Source: CALKWS01 sp051020515
Lineage (GTDB): Bacteria > Actinomycetota > Actinomycetes > Actinomycetales > Beutenbergiaceae
Length of the DNA stretch: 64,000 nt
Direction: 5' to 3'
Assembly: GCF_051020515.1 (NCBI RefSeq)
Contig: NZ_CP194857.1
Location: 620,001 to 684,000 of the forward strand
Positions 9,652 to 17,034 of the stretch are shown here, piece by piece. Numbering within the stretch: position 1 is the first letter of the stretch; each line of letters opens with the position of its first letter. A program made the translations under genes and the position numbers. The notes under the pieces were generated by a model. That model was not told the origin of the DNA, did no database searches, and saw only the letters and a list, made by a program, of their open reading frames with translations.

Positions 9652-11179
9652 TCAGCGACGCCCGCCGTAGTTGGGTGCCTCGGCGATCATCTGCACGTCG
9701 TGCGGGTGGGATTCCTTCAAGCCCGCCGGCGTGATCCGCACGAACGATCCGCGCTCCTTCAACTCCGGAACCGTGCGGGCACCGACGTAGAACATCGACT
9801 GACGCAACCCGCCGATCAACTGGTGCACCACCTGGCTCAGCGGTCCCCGGTAGGGCACCTGGCCCTCGATCCCCTCGGTGATGATGTCGTCATCGGAGAC
9901 ATCGCCCTGGAAGTAGCGGTCCTTGGAGTAGGAGCGGCGCTCCCCCCGGGTCTGCATCGCCCCCAGGGAGGCCATGCCCCGGTAGCGCTTGTACTGCTTG
10001 CCGTTGACCAGCACCAGGTCACCGGGGGACTCGTCGGACCCGGCGAACAGACCACCGAGCATCACCGAGTCCGCACCCGCCACCAGTGCCTTGGCAATGT
10101 CGCCGGAATACTGCAGTCCGCCGTCAGCGATCACCGGCACCCCGGCCGGGCGGGCAGCCAGCGCCGCCTGATGGATAGCGGAGATCTGCGGCACCCCCAC
10201 CCCGGCGACCACCCGGGTGGTGCAGATCGATCCGGGGCCCACCCCCACCTTGACCGCGTCGACGCCGGCGTCCACCAGCGCCTGGGCTCCCTCACGGGTG
10301 GCGATGTTGCCGCCGACCACCTGCACGTCCTTGGTGGCCGGATCCGCCTTCAGCCTGCGCACCATGTCCAGCATCAGTCGGGCGTGGCCGTTGGCGGTAT
10401 CGACCACCAGCACGTCCACACCGGCATCGGCCAGCGCGGTGGCCCGCTCCCAGGCGTCACCGTAGAAGCCCACCGCCGCTCCCACGCGCAGGCGGCCCTC
10501 CTCGTCCTTGGTGGACAGCGGGTACTGCTGGGACTTCACGAAGTCCTTGACCGTGATCAGACCGCGAAGCACGTTGCGGGCATCGACCAGCGGGAGTTTC
10601 TCGACCTTGTGCTTACCCAGCAGCGCCGCGGCCTCGGCCCGGGTGATGCCCACTCCCCCGGTGACCAGCGGCATCGGCGTCATCGCCTCATGGACCTTCG
10701 TGGTCTCGAAACTCTCGCCGGGCACGAACCGCAGATCACGGTTGGTGATGATGCCCAGCAGCACGCCCTCGGGATCGACCACCGGCAGACCCGAGATCCG
10801 GAATTGCGCGCACAGCGCGTCCATCTCCGCCAGGGTGGCGTCGGGGCCGATCGTGAGCGGGTTGGTGACCATCCCGGATTCGGACCGCTTCACCAGGTCG
10901 ACCTGGGCGGCCTGGTCCTCGATGGCCAGGTTGCGGTGCAGCACACCCAGCCCACCCTGCCGGGCCACCGCGATGGCCATTCGCGCCTCGGTGACGGTGT
11001 CCATCGCTGCCGAGATCAACGGCATCGACAGCGGGATCCGGCGCGTCAGGATGGTGGAGGTGTCGGCCTCACTCGGGATGACGTCGGTCTCCCCCGGGAA
11101 GCAGCAGCACATCGTCGTAGGTCAGTCCGACGAACGCGAAGGGATCAGGGGCGGTGGCGGCGGGCTGAGGTTCGGTCAC
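9652..11179 (-). CDS. guaB: IMP dehydrogenase (one frame break near the N-terminus)
   Basis: Oxidises IMP to XMP, the committed step of guanine nucleotide synthesis. The main frame includes MPLISAAMDTVTEARMAIAVARQGGLGVLHRN, two CBS domains (about residues 110-225), and the catalytic loop GPGSICTTRVVAGVG. It also has VIADGGLQYSGDIAKALVAGADSVMLG and the flap GMASLGAMQTR. The N-terminus is in another frame: GTG at 11179, then PDPFAFVGLTYDDVLLLPG. The two join if one C is removed from a run of five at 11091-11095, restoring LPGETDVIPSEAD. The corrected length of about 508 residues matches the family. The homopolymer context marks the break as sequence error. Confidence 0.95.
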
Positions 11180-11206
11180 ACCCCAAGTCTACGTGGCCGT
11201 CGCGAT

Positions 11207-12319
11207 CTAGGATCGAGCGGTCTGGGTGAGGAGGCTCATGATCTCATGCAGCGCCCCGCTGAGGGTGCGGGCGCGGTGCAGGCCGTCCCGGGGGGCGATG
11301 GTGTCGGTGAGGGCGATCAGGAAGACCTCATCGCCCCGCTCGCACAGCACCCGCACCAGGTTCTCTGCGATCTCGGACTCCCCCAGGATGACTGTCAACA
11401 CTCCCTGCTGGCGGGCTACCAGGTCCAGCAGCGCCTGCCCGCCATCGGCCTCCAGGCGCTGATGCGCCACCCGAACGTGCGCTCCACGCAGCGTCATCTC
11501 GGTGGCGAGCACGTGGGCGTCGGTACTCATCGACGGCACGCACTGCACCAACGCCTGGATCCGATCCGGCTCCGGCTCGGAGCTGGCCTCGGCGAGCACG
11601 GTCAGCATCTGGGCACGCAACAGCCGTTCCGGGTCGCGCCCCGGGCGATCCGGCTGCGGGCGCTGGGCGACCATCTCGATCGCGGGGCGCACCGCCATCA
11701 GCCAACCGTCCAGCAGACCGTGCTCACGTCCGGCTCGCCTGATCAGTCGCGCCAGCCGCCGATGATCCCCGTCGACCGCAGCCGCGGCCACGGTGAGCGG
11801 GTCGGCCACCATGGGCTCCTCGTCCTCCGGCCCGGCCCCAGCCGGCGCATGACCCTTCCGGCCGTTCTGCGCAGGCTGACCAGCAGCGGGCGTGGTGTCT
11901 TCGGCCGAGCCAGGACCGCCGGCTGGTGCGGCGCCGTTCCTCGCGTCCGGTTCCCCGGCTGGTGCGGCACCGTTCCTCGCGTCCGGTTCCCCGGCTGGTG
12001 CCGCACCGTTCCTCGCGTCCGGTTCGCCGGCTTTCGCCGCACCGTCGGACACATCGGTGCCCCGCAGCGCAATTTCGGCGGCATCTGCCGGTGCCACACC
12101 CTCCAAGGTGAGGCGGCGCATCGTCTCCAGCCTGGCCAGGTCGGATGCCTCGTACCGGCGGTGACTGCCGGCCACGTGACCGGATGGTCCCAGTCCGTAC
12201 CGCCGGGCCCAGGTACGCAGCGTGGGAGCGGCCACTCCCAGGCGGGCCGCGACCCCGGCAACCGTCAACCGGATGCCGTCGCCAAGATCCTCCGGGGGCC
12301 CCGGCGACGTTGATGACAC
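11207..12319 (-). CDS. MerR-type HTH regulator with an in-frame 36-bp repeat linker
   Basis: 370 residues. The N-terminal MerR-like winged HTH is LTVAGVAARLGVAAPTLRTWARRYGLGPSGHVAGSHRRYEASDLARLETMRRL, the CarH/LitR-like arrangement. A linker of about 70 residues contains three near-identical 12-residue repeats (EPDARNGAAPAG). The C-terminal half (MLTVLAEASSEPEPDRIQALVQC to SGALHEIMSLL) is alpha/beta and may resemble a cobalamin-binding or sensory domain, but I do not see the B12-binding DxHxxG motif. The GTG at 12319 is chosen because GGAAGGGGAGGTGCGCG precedes it. The gene ends 28 bp from the guaB start and is divergent from whiB. Confidence 0.8.
   Translation of the reverse strand: MSSTSPGPPEDLGDGIRLTVAGVAARLGVAAPTLRTWARRYGLGPSGHVAGSHRRYEASDLARLETMRRLTLEGVAPADAAEIALRGTDVSDGAAKAGEPDARNGAAPAGEPDARNGAAPAGEPDARNGAAPAGGPGSAEDTTPAAGQPAQNGRKGHAPAGAGPEDEEPMVADPLTVAAAAVDGDHRRLARLIRRAGREHGLLDGWLMAVRPAIEMVAQRPQPDRPGRDPERLLRAQMLTVLAEASSEPEPDRIQALVQCVPSMSTDAHVLATEMTLRGAHVRVAHQRLEADGGQALLDLVARQQGVLTVILGESEIAENLVRVLCERGDEVFLIALTDTIAPRDGLHRARTLSGALHEIMSLLTQTARS
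11922..12029. repeat. three tandem 36-bp repeats inside the MerR-type gene
   Basis: Units at 11922-11957, 11958-11993 and 11994-12029 differ at only a few positions, mostly silent or GGC/GCC changes. Each encodes one 12-residue EPDARNGAAPAG unit on the minus strand. A fourth, degenerate copy begins at 12030. Length changes by whole units would keep the frame, so this is a likely site of strain-to-strain variation in linker length. Confidence 0.9.
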
Positions 12320-12529
12320 CGCGCACCTCCCCTTCCTGTCAGGGCCCCCCACGGGCGACTTGTCCGGACCGACCCCACGCGGGCGACCTGTCCGAGCCCG
12401 CGCACGGGCCATTCCTGCCCTAGAGACTAGGCGGCGGATCAGTTTTGAACAAGTTGACTCGCACGCATGAACAAGCGTCGAGCGCCACTGAACAATCTAC
12501 GAATGCTTCGAATAGTTTGCGCATCACCC

Positions 12530-12558
12530 TTGAATAACCTCTGGCGCGGTTGTAGCGT
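12530..12558 (+). promoter_or_regulatory. candidate sigma70-type promoter of whiB
   Basis: TTGAAT at 12530-12535 and TAGCGT at 12553-12558 are separated by exactly 17 bp, a reasonable -35/-10 pair (the -10 matches TAnnnT). The predicted start, near 12565, lies about 35 bases before the whiB ATG. The surrounding 12420-12565 stretch is more AT-rich than the flanking genes. Eye-based call only. Confidence 0.4.
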
Positions 12559-12599
12559 GTGTCTCGTTGAACTCATCCACCACCGATGGAAGGACTGAG

Positions 12600-12890
12600 A
12601 TGGCCGAACTATCTAGACTCCCCGGACCCGTCATGGAACGTTGGGAGTGGCAGTACGAAGGCGCGTGCCGGGCAACCGGCTCCGAGCAGTTCTTCCACCC
12701 CGAAGGCGAGCGCGGCGCATCGAGGCGTCGCCGCGACGCCAACGCCAAGGCGATCTGCGCCGAGTGCCCGGTGATCCAGCAGTGCCGTGAGCACGCCCTG
12801 AAGGTGCGCGAACCCTACGGCGTCTGGGGCGGACTCACCGAGGACGAGCGCACCGACATCCTGGCCGCCCGGATGCCCGCCGCCAGCTGA
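12600..12890 (+). CDS. WhiB-family iron-sulfur transcription regulator (WhiB3/WhiD-like)
   Basis: 96 residues. Four cysteines bind the [4Fe-4S] cluster: C23, C53, C56 and C62 (C-x2-C-x5-C in AICAECPVIQQC). The turn motif EPYGVWGGL and the charged C-terminus DERTDILAARM follow. The lead-in LPGPVMERWEWQYEGACR and FFHPEGERGASRRRRDANAK resemble WhiB3/WhiD more than WhiB1. WhiB proteins regulate transcription with sigma-70 region 4 in response to redox or developmental cues. The ATG at 12600 is preceded by GGAAGGACTGAG; an upstream TTG at 12567 is possible but weaker. A strong hairpin follows the gene. Confidence 0.93.
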   Translation: MAELSRLPGPVMERWEWQYEGACRATGSEQFFHPEGERGASRRRRDANAKAICAECPVIQQCREHALKVREPYGVWGGLTEDERTDILAARMPAAS

Positions 12891-12914
12891 GTTCCTCCCG
12901 GACGCCCGAACGCG

Positions 12915-12954
12915 ACCGAGCCCCGGTTCCCACTGAAGGGAACCGGGGCTCGGT
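12915..12954 (+). terminator. intrinsic-type terminator after whiB
   Basis: A perfect 17-bp inverted repeat (ACCGAGCCCCGGTTCCC with its complement) around a 6-base loop, ending at 12954 and followed by only a short T stretch (GTTT). It lies 25 bases after the whiB stop and 34 bases before the groES stop on the other strand, so it can serve both converging genes. Confidence 0.85.
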
Positions 12955-12987
12955 GTTTGCTCAGCAGCCGCAGCCGCTAGCGGCGGG

Positions 12988-13286
12988 TCACTTCTCGACG
13001 ATCGCCAGAACGTCGCGTGCCGAGAGGATCAGCAGATCCTCACCGCCGTACTTGACCTCGGTGCCGCCGTACTTGCTGTAGACGACCTTGTCGCGCCAAC
13101 CGTGACGTCCAACGGGACGCGGTTGCCGTTGTCATCGATCCGGCCCGGGCCCACCGCCAGGACTTCGCCCTCCTGGGGCTTCTCCTTGGCGGTGTCCGGG
13201 ATAACCAGACCGGACGCGGTGGTCTGCTCGGCCTCGAGCGTCTTGACGACGATCCGATCCTCGAGCGGCTTGATGGAGACCGACAC
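12988..13286 (-). CDS. groES: co-chaperonin GroES (one frame break)
   Basis: The 10-kDa heptameric lid of the GroEL chaperonin. The N-terminal part is VSVSIKPLEDRIVVKTLEAEQTTASGLVIPDTAKEKPQEGEVLAVGPG. After DVTVGA at about 13097 the frame changes by one base and the normal end follows: DKVVYSKYGGTEVKYGGEDLLILSARDVLAIVEK, to TGA at 12988-12990. The corrected length is 99 residues. The GTG at 13286 has GGGAGGTCC upstream. A CIRCE operator lies about 150 bp upstream, so HrcA heat-shock control is expected. No groEL is adjacent, so it must be elsewhere, as is common in actinobacteria. The break lies in a G/C-rich run and is probably an error. Confidence 0.93.
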
Positions 13287-13434
13287 TACGGACCTCCCCT
13301 TCGCATGTGATGGGAACCAGGACAATGGACCGCTACCAACTACGCACCTCCGCCGTCGCGGGGGTCGGACATGCACCGCTGGTGAACGGTCGGGACCCCG
13401 GGTGGGGCCCCTCGGGGTCCAATCTAGATCGCCG

Positions 13435-13461
13435 TTAGCACTCGGTCAAGGTGAGTGCTAA
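13435..13461. promoter_or_regulatory. CIRCE operator (HrcA binding site)
   Basis: Exact CIRCE consensus TTAGCACTC-N9-GAGTGCTAA with a 9-bp spacer. It lies in the divergent region between groES (start 13286) and the methyltransferase gene (start 13524). HrcA binds this palindrome to repress chaperonin genes, so heat-shock control of groES is very likely. The methyltransferase start is only 63 bp away and could also be affected. Confidence 0.95.
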
Positions 13462-13523
13462 TCATGTGGTCCACGTCGCTCCACCGAACCGCTGCACTCG
13501 TGCACCCTGGCAGAATCGTGAGT

Positions 13524-14738
13524 ATGGATCCTGCCGCGCTCGCGCGCCTGCTCACCCCGGAGGGTTGGGCGCTGCTCGGCCAACTCCCCCCGTACTCGGA
13601 GGACGCAGCCCTGCGCATCTCCGAGGGCTTGCGCGCCCGGGGATTGGACCCGGACCTGGTGGCGGCCGCCCTGACCCAGTCCAGGCTACGCGCCAAGGCG
13701 GTCGAGAAGTTCGGCGAGTTCGCCTCCGGCATGCTGCTCACCGCCGAAGGGCTGGAGCAGGCCACCCGGCTCGAGGTGGCCGCGCTGCATGCGCGCCGTT
13801 ACGCCGGGGCCGGGGCCAGCCTCGTGGCCGATCTGGGCTGCGGTCTGGGCGCGGACTCCCTGGCGATGGCGGGCCTGGGCCTGCGGGTGCTGGCGATCGA
13901 GAAGGATGAGGCCACCGCCGCCTGCGCCCAGATGAATCTGCGGGCCTTCCCCGAAGCTCAGGTGCGCCACGCCGATGGCCTGGACCTGGACCTGGTGGCC
14001 GAAGGCGTGGACGCGATCTTCGCCGACCCTGCCCGGCGCACCCGGCGCGGCAACCGCGTGTTCGATCCCAAGTCCTACTCCCCCGACCTGGACACGGTGC
14101 TCGCCCTGGCCGACACGACTCCCGACCTGGGCATCAAGGTCGCGCCCGGGATCCCCTACACCGCGCTGCCCAGCCACACCCACGCCCAATGGGTCTCGGT
14201 GAACGGAGCGGTGGTGGAGGCCGGCCTGTGGTTCGGTCGCCTCGCCACCGAGGGTGCCGGCCGCAGCGCGATCCTGCTCACCGACGCCGGTACGCACCAC
14301 CTCGGGTGGTCCGGAGATGCCGATGCCCGCGCGACCCAGGCGCCCGACGGCCGCCTCGCCGCCTACCTGCACGAACCCGACGGGGCGATCATCCGCGCCG
14401 GACTGGTCGCCGACGTCGCCGACCAGCTGGGCGGCCACCTGGTGGATCCCTCGATCGCTTACATCACGACCGCCCAGGCGGTAACCACTCCCTTCGCCCG
14501 CAGTTACCGCGTGCTGGACCATTTCGGCTTCGGCTTGAAACGCCTCCGGGCCTACCTGCGCGACCGGAACGTGGGGCGGGTGACCATCAAGAAGCGCGGC
14601 ACCGCCGTCGTCCCCGAGCAGTTGCGTCAGCAACTGCAACTCTCCGGCGACGCCTCCGCCACGATCGTGCTCACCCGTCTACAGGGTGAGCAATCGGTGC
14701 TCGTGGTGGACCCGCTCGAGACCGCGGGACGAGAATGA
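13524..14738 (+). CDS. class I SAM-dependent methyltransferase with THUMP-like C-terminal domain
   Basis: 404 residues. Helical N-terminal region (MDPAALARLLTPEGWALLGQLP), then a Rossmann methyltransferase core. Motif I is LVADLGCGLGADSLAMA, followed by VLAIEKDEATAACAQMN and IFADPARRTRRGNRVFDP. The C-terminal part, FGFGLKRLRAYLRDRNVGRVTIKKRGTAVVPEQLRQQL, matches the THUMP-like domain that accompanies this family. RNA is the probable substrate by analogy, but this is not proven. The ATG at 13524 is preferred: extending upstream would run into the CIRCE operator. Confidence 0.85.
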   Translation: MDPAALARLLTPEGWALLGQLPPYSEDAALRISEGLRARGLDPDLVAAALTQSRLRAKAVEKFGEFASGMLLTAEGLEQATRLEVAALHARRYAGAGASLVADLGCGLGADSLAMAGLGLRVLAIEKDEATAACAQMNLRAFPEAQVRHADGLDLDLVAEGVDAIFADPARRTRRGNRVFDPKSYSPDLDTVLALADTTPDLGIKVAPGIPYTALPSHTHAQWVSVNGAVVEAGLWFGRLATEGAGRSAILLTDAGTHHLGWSGDADARATQAPDGRLAAYLHEPDGAIIRAGLVADVADQLGGHLVDPSIAYITTAQAVTTPFARSYRVLDHFGFGLKRLRAYLRDRNVGRVTIKKRGTAVVPEQLRQQLQLSGDASATIVLTRLQGEQSVLVVDPLETAGRE

Positions 14739-14742
14739 GGGC

Positions 14743-15885
14743 GTGACGCTTGAGTTCGCCCCCTCGTCCCGGTCCAGCCTGGGGGTTGAGTGGGAACTGG
14801 CGATGGTCGACGCCGACTCCGGAGACCTGCGCCAAGTAGCCCAGACGGTGCTCGACGCGGTCGCCCCGGACGACGGCTCCCAGCACCCGACCATCCGCCA
14901 GGAACTACTCCTGAACACGGTCGAGGTGGTCACCGGGGTGTGCCGGACCACCCCGGAGGCGATGGCCGATCTGTCCGGCTCGGTGGACCTGGTGCGTTCG
15001 ATCACCGATCCGCTGCGGGTGGACCTGATGTGCGCGGGCACCCACCCGTTCGCAGACTGGGGCGGCCAGAAGGTCACCGACAAGGAGCGCTACGCCACCC
15101 TGATCGATCGCACCCAGTGGTGGGGCCGCCAGATGCTCATCTACGGGGTGCACGTGCACGTCGGCATCGAGGACCGGGACAAGGTGCTGCCGATCCTGGG
15201 GGCACTGCTCACCTTCTACCCGCATCTGCTGGCGCTGTCGGCCTCCTCGCCGTACTGGTCCGGCCGCGACACCGGATACGCCTCGAACCGGTCACTCCTG
15301 TTCCAACAGTTGCCGACGGCGGGGCTCCCGTTCACCGAGATCCGCACCTGGGCGCAACTGGAGCGGTACGTGGCCGACATGCTGCACACCGGCGTGATCG
15401 AGGACTTCACCGAGGTGCGCTGGGACCTGCGGCCGGCGCCGCAGTTCGGCACCATCGAGATGCGCATCTGCGACGGGCTGTCCAACGCCACCGAACTGGC
15501 CGCGATCACAGCGCTGACGCACTGCCTGGTGGAGTACTTCTCCCGGATGATCGATGCCGGTGAGGCACTGCCGGCGATCACCCCATGGTTCCTGGCCGAG
15601 AACAAGTGGCGTGCGGCTCGCTACGGCCTGGAGGCGATCATCATCCTGGACGCCGACGGCCGCGAGGAACTGGTGACCGATCACCTGCAGCACGTGCTGG
15701 AGGTGCTGGGTCCGATCGCGGTGGACCTGGGTTGCGCGAGCGAACTGGCCGGAGTGCGCCGGATCATCGACACAGGTGGCGGCGCGTCCCGCCAGCGCCG
15801 GGTGGCTCGGCGCAATGGCGGACGACTCGACGCGGTTGTGGCCCACCTGGTCGCGGAGTTCAAGGCTGGCCACCCGATCGACTGA
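14743..15885 (+). CDS. carboxylate-amine ligase, YbdK/GCS2 family
   Basis: 380 residues of the glutamate-cysteine ligase type 2 (YbdK) family. SSLGVEWELAMVDADSGDL is the ATP/Mg site start, then TIRQELLLNTVEVVTGVC, HPFADWGGQKVT, GVHVHVGIEDRDKVLPIL, SASSPYWSGRDTGYASNR and FGTIEMRICDG. These proteins form gamma-glutamyl amide-type bonds; actinobacteria use mycothiol, not glutathione, so the physiological substrate is uncertain. The GTG at 14743 starts 5 bases after the methyltransferase stop, so the two are probably co-transcribed. Confidence 0.9.
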   Translation: MTLEFAPSSRSSLGVEWELAMVDADSGDLRQVAQTVLDAVAPDDGSQHPTIRQELLLNTVEVVTGVCRTTPEAMADLSGSVDLVRSITDPLRVDLMCAGTHPFADWGGQKVTDKERYATLIDRTQWWGRQMLIYGVHVHVGIEDRDKVLPILGALLTFYPHLLALSASSPYWSGRDTGYASNRSLLFQQLPTAGLPFTEIRTWAQLERYVADMLHTGVIEDFTEVRWDLRPAPQFGTIEMRICDGLSNATELAAITALTHCLVEYFSRMIDAGEALPAITPWFLAENKWRAARYGLEAIIILDADGREELVTDHLQHVLEVLGPIAVDLGCASELAGVRRIIDTGGGASRQRRVARRNGGRLDAVVAHLVAEFKAGHPID

Positions 15886-15920
15886 GGCACTCGGGACGCA
15901 GGCGGGCTAATCGGACCTCT

Positions 15921-15943
15921 TAGTAGTAGACATTACCTACTAG
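15921..15943. promoter_or_regulatory. candidate PadR operator / promoter region
   Basis: TAGTAGTAG at 15921-15929 faces CTACTA at 15937-15942 around a 7-bp AT-rich core (ACATTAC), 20 bp before the PadR start. PadR-family repressors usually bind AT-containing palindromes overlapping their own promoter, so this is the natural autoregulatory site. The TA-rich character stands out against the surrounding GC. Confidence 0.5.
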
Positions 15944-15962
15944 TGGCTTTAGCCTCCTATCC

Positions 15963-16358
15963 ATGCAGGAGGACGTCACCCGCGACCCGCAGTTACTCAA
16001 AGGCGTGCTGCCGATGCTGGTGCTGGCCCTGTTGCACCGGCAGGAGTCCTACGGCTACGAACTGGTGACCCGGCTGCGCGCGGCCGGTCTGGAATCCATC
16101 ACCCCCGGCACGGTCTATCCAGTGCTCACCCGGTTGGAACGCGAGGGCAGGTTGGCCTCCCGCCTGGAAGCCTCCAGTTCGGGGCCCGCGAGGAAGTACT
16201 ACCTGCCCACCGACGCCGGTAGCCAGGCATTGGCTGCCGGCCGGGCATCTTGGGGCTATCTCTGCGACGTGGTGACGAGGATCCTGTCCGAGACCCCTTC
16301 GCCAGGTCGGACCGACCGCCCAACCACAGCCATCCCCCATCTGGAGCGTGAGGTATGA
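15963..16358 (+). CDS. PadR-family transcription regulator
   Basis: 131 residues. Winged HTH of the short PadR type: LLKGVLPMLVLALLHRQESYGYELVTRLRAAGLESITPGTVYPVLTRLEREGRLASRLEASSSGPARKYYLPTDAG, ending with a short dimerisation helix. PadR repressors control the adjacent gene and often themselves. Its stop overlaps the start of the next gene (ATGA), a classic PadR/membrane-protein pair. An AT-rich palindrome lies directly upstream. The ATG at 15963 has AGCCTCC only as a weak ribosome binding site, so transcripts may have a short leader. Confidence 0.9.
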   Translation: MQEDVTRDPQLLKGVLPMLVLALLHRQESYGYELVTRLRAAGLESITPGTVYPVLTRLEREGRLASRLEASSSGPARKYYLPTDAGSQALAAGRASWGYLCDVVTRILSETPSPGRTDRPTTAIPHLEREV

Positions 16359-16911
16359 ACACCGAACCAGACGACCCGGCGGCACTGTCCCTGACCGACC
16401 GTTGGCGACGCTTCTGGTACCTGCAGACCGTGGCGCTGTGGCTGGACCCGATACCGCGTAGGCGGCGCAAGGACGTGCTGCGCGAACTCAAGGCCAACCT
16501 GGGGGTGGCTGCTGGTCGCGACGGGATGTCCGCGGCGATCAGCGACCACGGCAGACCCCGCGCGCTTGCTCGCCAGTACCTGGACGCCGAGCCCACGGCC
16601 GGCCCACCTGGCACCACGGGGCCGCGGCCGTATCCGTGGCCCTGGTGGCGTGGCTCTTCGCCTGCGCGATCTACGTGTTCGGGAGCCTGAACACCCTGCT
16701 CGGTGCCGGTCTGGCCGAGCCGGTGCGGATCTCCTTCCTCGGCGTCCAGATCACCACCGAGGCCCACGACGCCTACCTCGGGGCTACCTTCACCGGTATC
16801 TCCTGGGGCAGCCTGATCGCGTTCGCTCTCATCTTCGTCCTCGCTTCCCGCCTCTGGCGCCTCCTCCCCCGCCACCAGCACCGCCGCACCACCGCACCAG
16901 TCTCCCGCTGA
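16355..16911 (+). CDS. PadR-associated membrane protein (one frame break)
   Basis: The N-terminal part, RWRRFWYLQTVALWLDPIPRRRRKDVLRELKANLGVAA, resembles the small cytoplasmic HAAS-type helical domain often encoded after PadR genes. After QYLDAEP at about 16596 the frame changes by one lost base. The continuation GRPTWHHGAAAVSVALVAWLFACAIYVFGSL is the first membrane helix, and GISWGSLIAFALIFVLASRLWRLLPRH is the second, followed by a basic tail. The corrected product is about 185 residues. The ATG overlaps the PadR stop. Function unknown; probably the regulated target or signalling partner of the PadR protein. Confidence 0.7.
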
Positions 16912-17034
16912 GACCGGTCAGGTGCGGTGAGAGGCGGCCTCGCGACCGACCGGTGTGGCGGGCGTTCGACTAGGCTGGCGCGGCCACCTCACGCCCGGGG
17001 CGGAGGGGCGCCCAACCGGTCTCGCACGCTCATC

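Noticed and set aside
9700..11229. 509-codon plus-strand open frame opposite guaB
   Set aside because: High-GC shadow frame; guaB has every IMP dehydrogenase motif on the minus strand.
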